Source: Pedobacter heparinus DSM 2366 (lineage in GTDB: Bacteria; Bacteroidota; Bacteroidia; Sphingobacteriales; Sphingobacteriaceae). Taken from it: a DNA stretch of 64,000 nt. The translations under genes and the position numbers were made by a program. The stretch spans positions 2,418,001 through 2,482,000 of the forward strand of contig NC_013061.1 of the NCBI RefSeq assembly GCF_000023825.1, written 5' to 3'. Shown here in pieces: positions 59,563 through 64,000 of this stretch (position 1 is the first letter of the stretch; every line of letters begins with the position of its first letter). The notes under the pieces were generated by a model that saw only the letters and a list, made by a program, of their open reading frames with translations, had not been told where the DNA came from and made no database searches.

Positions 59563-59897
59563 TGAATTTTAATTATTATGACTTTCAATCAATAATTGCC
59601 ATGGTAAACCCTTTTTTTTGCGCATTTAAGCCGGTTTTTTAAGATTAAATAATTGTAAATTATTTTTAAATAACGTGAAAAATGAGAAATATCAAATCAA
59701 ATACTCCATAAAAAACAAGAAATAAGTAAAAAAATGCGGCAGGACGGTTGGTCTGGTGTATCATATTGTGATATTAAAGAAAGACTATCCCTTAAAGCGA
59801 TACACGTAAAAGTATCGTCTTAATGTAAAATAACCAATGTGTACAGCTTGTCCGATAGTTTTGCGCTAAATTTGAATTCTTAAAATCAGTAAAAAGT
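59563..59897. other. Non-coding region upstream of the DUF4833 gene
   Basis: This AT-rich 335-bp stretch has no gene. It contains a 6-bp dyad CGATAC-N8-GTATCG (59798-59817) and a TAAATTTG box (59867-59874) that fits the promoter of the gene at 59898. A TTG at the proper -33 distance is weak. Confidence 0.5.
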
Positions 59898-60473
59898 ATG
59901 AAGCCTGCAGGCACCTATATTCAATTCTTAATTTGGTTTTGTATTACCGGATTTTTAACCCTAGGGGCTTATGGTCAGGCTACTGATAACAGCAATCCAT
60001 CTCCTTTAAAATTTCCGACCCCGCAGGGCATTAACAACCAACTTTTTTATTTACAGCGTGATCCGAATACCAATACCATTATTTGTGAACTGAATATAGA
60101 AAGTGATGGCGATTTAAATAAGAAAGAACCTATAAAGGTTTACTGGATCCGCTATGGTGAAAAAGGGGAGAAGGAAGACCTGAGTTATATCCAAAGGAAA
60201 TTTGCCTATGGTATCCAGACTAAGGACATTGGTAATGAGCAATATGAGCTGAAATTTGTATCCTATAAGAAGTTTCCGATGTACCTTATAAAATCAACCG
60301 AAGACAAAAAATATCATGTTTATGTAACGGTAAATAAAAAGAAAATACAGTTGGAACGTATTTTTCTTAGGATTGAGGGCGGATCGTTCTGGTTGCCTAA
60401 TGTAAAGTATGTGGAGCTAAAAGGTATAAACACTGCTACCAAAACCCAAACAATTGAAAGAATAAAAGTTTAA
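59898..60473 (+). CDS. DUF4833 domain protein, exported
   Basis: The 191-residue protein has a signal peptide (cleavage near GAYGQ) and the family pattern NQLFYLQRDPNTNTIICELN, EPIKVYWIRYGEKGEKEDLSYIQRKFAYG and KKIQLERIFLRIEGGSFWLPNVKYVEL. Proteins of this family are periplasmic or lipoprotein-like in Bacteroidota and of unknown function. It lies next to the ncRNA locus but on the opposite strand. Confidence 0.8.
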   Translation: MKPAGTYIQFLIWFCITGFLTLGAYGQATDNSNPSPLKFPTPQGINNQLFYLQRDPNTNTIICELNIESDGDLNKKEPIKVYWIRYGEKGEKEDLSYIQRKFAYGIQTKDIGNEQYELKFVSYKKFPMYLIKSTEDKKYHVYVTVNKKKIQLERIFLRIEGGSFWLPNVKYVELKGINTATKTQTIERIKV

Positions 60474-60509
60474 TTTTCTTTATCTTTAAGTAAATTAATA
60501 CTTAAGGCT

Positions 60510-60704
60510 ATGGAAAAAGAAGCAATGATATCACTTTTGGAAATTATTGACCAGCAAGTTAGTTCTTCTATACTGGGTGGCATGGAAGAAACTTACGAAG
60601 AACTGGAAAGACTGGGCTACATCAGGATCAACAGGAATAGTGTGCAGCATTCGGCCTCAATTACCCCCGAAGGCCTGGATTATTTAAACCAGCATTTAGA
60701 ATAA
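60510..60704 (+). CDS. Small winged-helix-like protein
   Basis: The 64-residue acidic protein reads SLLEIIDQQVSSSILGGMEE, then ERLGYIRINRNSVQHSASITPEGLDYLNQH. The second half has the look of a winged-helix wing (GYI..R....ITPEG..YL). It lies 36 bp after the DUF4833 gene and its stop overlaps the convergent TauE gene by 9 bp. Confidence 0.6.
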   Translation: MEKEAMISLLEIIDQQVSSSILGGMEETYEELERLGYIRINRNSVQHSASITPEGLDYLNQHLE

Positions 60705-61634
60705 TTTACCAACAGACATCCAGATAATACGGATACTGGAGATGATTACAATGGTGGCAACGCCAATAAACATTTTTTTGATAGGAAGTTTTCCTACCAG
60801 ATTGGCCGCTATTGGTGCAGCTACTACGCCACCTACAATTAAACCAACAATGGATTGCCAGTGACTAACGCCTAAAACGAAAAAGAAAGTAACGGCGCTG
60901 GCCATGGTTACAAAAAATTCGGTCAGACTTACGGAACCAATCACATATTTTGGGGTGCGTCCTTTTGAAATGAGGGTAGACGTAACCAATGGGCCCCATC
61001 CACCACCCCCAAAGGAATCTAAAAAACCCCCGGCACCTGCAAGCCAGCCTGCACGCTTAACTTTTTGAGGCTTGGTCTTGGCTTTAAAGGCATTGCTTAA
61101 TATTCTGATTCCCAGCAGCAAGGTATAAATAGAAATTACCGGTCTGATCCATTGCGAAAAAGCTTCACCGGCATAACTCAGCAATAGTGCCCCCGCTATT
61201 GCGCCCAACACACCCGGAATTAATAGTGTCTTAAATAATTTCTTGTTTACATTGCCAAAACGGTAATGGCTGAAGCCAGATGCACCACTAGAAAACATTT
61301 CTGCAGTATGTATACTGCCCGATATTACGGCAGGGTTTAAGCCGCCTGATAACAACAGGGTGGTAGAAACAACGCCATAGCCCATGCCCAGTGCACCATC
61401 AACAAGTTGTGCAAAAAAACCTACTGCAAGCATCCAATAGAACTTTTCATCCAGTTGTCCGTATGCATTCTTACCAAAAGCAATAACAGATTCATAAGAC
61501 AGGTAAGTATACAAGGCAAAACCAATAAACAAAACCGCCAGGATAAATAAGCATAGATAAGCGATCTGCCTCCATTTTTTCTCCTGGGATTTGGGTTGTA
61601 CTGCTACTTTAATTTCGGTTTCCTGAATGCTCAT
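60696..61634 (-). CDS. TauE/SafE-family anion exporter
   Basis: The 312-residue membrane protein has eight to nine predicted helices. GFFAQLVDGALGMGYGVVSTTLLLSGG and the internal repeat GAGGFLDSFGGGGWGPLVTSTLISKG are the two pseudo-symmetric family motifs. Members export sulfite, sulfoacetate or related organosulfonates. The substrate here is not indicated by neighbours. The N-terminal 20 residues are cytosolic and hydrophilic. Confidence 0.9.
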   Translation of the reverse strand: MSIQETEIKVAVQPKSQEKKWRQIAYLCLFILAVLFIGFALYTYLSYESVIAFGKNAYGQLDEKFYWMLAVGFFAQLVDGALGMGYGVVSTTLLLSGGLNPAVISGSIHTAEMFSSGASGFSHYRFGNVNKKLFKTLLIPGVLGAIAGALLLSYAGEAFSQWIRPVISIYTLLLGIRILSNAFKAKTKPQKVKRAGWLAGAGGFLDSFGGGGWGPLVTSTLISKGRTPKYVIGSVSLTEFFVTMASAVTFFFVLGVSHWQSIVGLIVGGVVAAPIAANLVGKLPIKKMFIGVATIVIISSIRIIWMSVGKLF

Positions 61635-61780
61635 ATAATATCTATCGAATTAGTCGACAATATTAGTTCAACTTTTCCAATAATCAAAATTATTCTACTA
61701 AATTTATAGTATTAATTTTTAAATTGTTTATACGTAGCCCATACAATTTGCATAAGAAAGCGTGACCTGCAAACTGATGG

Positions 61781-63136
61781 TTAAAGCGCTAAAATTTTAG
61801 TCTTTTTTTGAAACCTGATGAACAGCAGGGCAGAGGCACTGAGGAGTCCGAAGGTTAGTCCGTACCAGATACCGTTAACGCCAAGCCCAAGTACAATTCC
61901 AAGTAAATATCCAAGGGGGATACCGATAACCCAATAAGCAATAAAAGTAATCAGCGTGGGAATGTTTACATCACCAATGCCTCTCAGTACACCAAGGCCA
62001 AGCACCTGGGTACCGTCAAACAATTGAAAAAATCCGGCAATGATCAGCAACTGCGCAGCAATTTTTATGACCGCCATATCTTCAGTATAGATGTATGGAA
62101 GAAAATTGCTGGCTGCAATAAACAGGATAGCAGTTATACTCATAAACAAAATTATAACATGATAGCTGGCAATGGCCGATTTTCTAAGATCGTCGAAATT
62201 TCGTTTACCAAAATTGTTACCCGTTTTAATTGTAGCCGCAGAAGCGATACCGCTGGCCATCATATAAGTTACAGCAGCAAGGTTTATCGCTACCTGATGT
62301 GCAGCCTGTTCTATTGCCCCGATTGTTCCAATCAGGATAGCTGCGCCACTAAATGCACTGATCTCAAAGGAATATTGTAAGGCCACAGGTGCACCAATTT
62401 TGACAATTTTTAAGCTCCTTACTTTATCTATAAAACTAAGCCTGAAACTCCTGGTATATAATTTAAAATGTTTGGACCTGAGTACATAGAACGACATCAC
62501 AATGGCCATTAAAGTACGGTCAATTAAGGTGCTGAGCCCTACACCTTTAACACCCATAGCCTCAATACCGAACATACCCTTTACAAAAATTATCCCAAGT
62601 ATAACATTGAGCAGGTTACCCCAGATAGAAACAAACATCGCCTGTTTGGTAAAGCCCAGCCCTTCAGCAAACTGTTTAAAGGTCTGAAAGATCATAAGGG
62701 GGATGATAGAAAAGCCCAGGTAACCCAGGTAAGGTTTGGCATAAGCTACTACTTCGGGCGACTGGCCAATGTGGTCTATCACTACTAAAGTGCCCAGGTG
62801 TACAAAAGCATAGAGCAGGATAGAGGTGAAAAAGTTGATGATCAGACTATTGGATAATAGTTTTCCACATTCGTCGTAATTTTTGCGGCCATTCTCCTGT
62901 GCAATTAAAGGTGTCAGTCCGTAAGAAATGCCCATGCCCAAAACCAGTATCAGCATGAACAGACTATTTACCAAAGATACTGCTGCAAGCTGAATGGTTC
63001 CGGCAAAATGTCCAACAATAACACTGTCTGCCAGATGCACCAGCGTATGTCCCAGCTGGGATACTACTATTGGCATTGCCAAACGTAAATTGTCGGAATA
63101 ATAAGGTTTGTATTTTGTATAAAGGCTCGTCAACAT
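61781..63136 (-). CDS. MATE-family multidrug efflux transporter
   Basis: The ATG at 63136 gives 451 residues; a TTG at 63166 would add ten residues. Twelve membrane helices are predicted in two six-helix halves. LRLAMPIVVSQLGHTLVHLADSVIVGHFAG and the later APVALQYSFEISAFSGAAILIG are characteristic of the NorM/DinF-type family, which exports cationic drugs in exchange for Na+ or H+. It is not obviously coupled to a regulator. Confidence 0.9.
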   Translation of the reverse strand: MLTSLYTKYKPYYSDNLRLAMPIVVSQLGHTLVHLADSVIVGHFAGTIQLAAVSLVNSLFMLILVLGMGISYGLTPLIAQENGRKNYDECGKLLSNSLIINFFTSILLYAFVHLGTLVVIDHIGQSPEVVAYAKPYLGYLGFSIIPLMIFQTFKQFAEGLGFTKQAMFVSIWGNLLNVILGIIFVKGMFGIEAMGVKGVGLSTLIDRTLMAIVMSFYVLRSKHFKLYTRSFRLSFIDKVRSLKIVKIGAPVALQYSFEISAFSGAAILIGTIGAIEQAAHQVAINLAAVTYMMASGIASAATIKTGNNFGKRNFDDLRKSAIASYHVIILFMSITAILFIAASNFLPYIYTEDMAVIKIAAQLLIIAGFFQLFDGTQVLGLGVLRGIGDVNIPTLITFIAYWVIGIPLGYLLGIVLGLGVNGIWYGLTFGLLSASALLFIRFQKKTKILAL

Positions 63137-63264
63137 TTTGGCAAAAATCGGCTTTTTCAGTCTCAAATCTATGACCGTTCCCGCAGTTTTTTTGACAAAC
63201 CCACTTTAAAACGTTTAAAATAATATTGGGTAAGCTGAAATGAATTTAGGATGACATGAAGCGC

Positions 63265-63888
63265 CTAGTTTGTGGTAAAATATTCCTCCTTTTCTGAAGA
63301 ATGAGGTGTAATCAGTCCACTTATGATCAGGTTAACCAAAATCTTTTGGGCCTGCCTGTAAGAACTGCGGGTAAGCTTACTGAATTCCTTCAGGGTAATC
63401 CTGCCTTTTTCGCCAAGGTGTTCAAATAGTTTTTTCTCCTGGTCTGTATAAGTGATCAGCTGTCCGTTTTTATCATTCCCTTTTTTAATGACATCAACAA
63501 TGATTTTACTGGCCAGTAAACTTTTGTCTTTTACCCGGTAATAAACCCACCATTTTTTATTTTCATCCAGCGCATAATGCGGTTTTGTATCACTAGCAGG
63601 TATTTTTACCACCAGCACCAGTTTGTCCTCTACATAAACTTCTTCAAATTCAGGTTCTATCGCTGGTTTGCAGAACTGATGGGCAGATTTGGTGATCATA
63701 TACCGTTCCTCATCTTCAGATTTTACGCCTTTGATGCTGCCATCATCTGCAACACCAATCAATAACTGTCCACCCTTGTTGTTTGCAAATGCAACCAGGC
63801 TTTTTGCAATCTTCTCATTGCTGGTGATCGTCTTTTTGAAATCCAGTGTAGTGCCTTCTCCTTGTAAAATAAGTTTCCTGATGTTCAT
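63265..63888 (-). CDS. AlbA_2 (Schlafen-type) domain protein
   Basis: The 207-residue protein opens with GEGTTLDFKKTITSNEKIAKSLVAFANNKGGQLLIGVADDGSIKGV, the AlbA_2 domain (putative DNA-binding or ATP-associated). A C-terminal winged-helix segment follows (LFEHLGEKGRITLKEFSKLTRSSYRQAQKILVNLIISGLI). Such proteins are thought to be regulators, but the target is unknown. It lies 20 bp after the truncated gene at the window edge and is probably in the same operon. Confidence 0.85.
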   Translation of the reverse strand: MNIRKLILQGEGTTLDFKKTITSNEKIAKSLVAFANNKGGQLLIGVADDGSIKGVKSEDEERYMITKSAHQFCKPAIEPEFEEVYVEDKLVLVVKIPASDTKPHYALDENKKWWVYYRVKDKSLLASKIIVDVIKKGNDKNGQLITYTDQEKKLFEHLGEKGRITLKEFSKLTRSSYRQAQKILVNLIISGLITPHSSEKEEYFTTN

Positions 63889-63908
63889 TTTATGTGTTCC
63901 TTAAAGCG

Positions 63909-64000
63909 TCAATAAGCGATACGTGGTTTTTCTCCCTGATGCAGGTTTCTCACATACACCTCGTTCATCACTGTAGCACAAATCTCCCCATCTGCATTTG
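63909..64000 (-). CDS. C-terminal fragment of a gene cut by the window edge
   Basis: The last 29 codons of a minus-strand gene read NADGEICATVMNEVYVRNLH and end shortly after at a TGA (63911-63909). I do not recognise the protein from so little. It precedes the AlbA_2 gene by 20 bp. Confidence 0.6.
   Translation of the reverse strand, partial: NADGEICATVMNEVYVRNLHQGEKPRIAY

Overview
The window looks like a chromosomal piece of a Pedobacter-like member of the Sphingobacteriaceae (Bacteroidota). This rests on the SusC/SusD-type operon with its ECF sigma/FecR pair, several Bacteroidota-typical families (DUF6266, DUF4833, DUF4256, S74-like tail protein, GH3/beta-lactamase relatives), the Bacteroidota promoter signature TTTG-N18/20-TAnnTTTG in front of a tRNA, the SRP RNA and an ArsR gene, and the scarcity of Shine-Dalgarno sequences. 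The genus is an inference from sequence style, not from a search.

Layout. 1-10 kb holds metabolic and envelope genes: a truncated ABC-F ATPase, a NylB-like serine hydrolase, a MetA-type outer-membrane protein, a Sad-type aldehyde dehydrogenase, an LCP protein, an S74-like protein, a short alpha-glucan phosphorylase that lacks the PLP lysine, a SelT/W/H-like protein and a DUF6266 gene behind an 11-bp tandem array. 10.5-21.4 kb holds tRNA-Lys(TTT), a three-gene operon of large secreted proteins, a divergent TPR sensor kinase whose response regulator has been gutted by an internal deletion, and a beta-lactamase-family protein that looks like the C-terminal part of a GH3/beta-lactamase fusion. 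21.4-26 kb is a stressosome module (RsbR, RsbS, RsbT, an RsbX-like phosphatase with its own ATPase domain, a histidine kinase with an RsbT-like N-terminus) with a divergent single-domain response regulator. 26-33.5 kb is housekeeping and small regulons (ArsR, HxlR, FucP-type transporter, SDR, PhnA, GmhB, transaldolase), followed by the 4.5S-type SRP RNA, gltB-gltD, an SpoU methyltransferase, galK/galM and an FrnE-like protein. 43.9-52.9 kb is an ECF sigma/FecR/SusC/SusD locus that ends in two tandem paralogous propeller-like lipoproteins.

52.93-59.43 kb is a genomic island. It is bounded by 63-bp direct repeats that match at 62 of 63 positions. Read on the minus strand, the repeat is the 3' end and terminator of a small, apparently undescribed ncRNA gene (about 59371-59513), so the island appears to have inserted into the 3' end of an ncRNA in the way many integrative elements use tRNA or tmRNA genes. 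Inside are small orphan genes (several immunity-like in style, two of them paralogs), a mobile-element type RadC protein, a decayed possible integrase fragment and GGGACAA repeats spaced 12 bp at both inner ends. Two 90-bp intergenic elements have conserved ends, a divergent centre and a promoter box at the downstream edge, which gives the array a cassette-like look.

The ncRNA promoter carries a TAGTGT-N7-ACACTA dyad. The identical dyad with the same spacing lies just upstream of gltB, which suggests a shared regulator linking the RNA to glutamate synthesis. The right end (59.9-64 kb) returns to ordinary genes: DUF4833, TauE/SafE, MATE and an AlbA_2-type protein.
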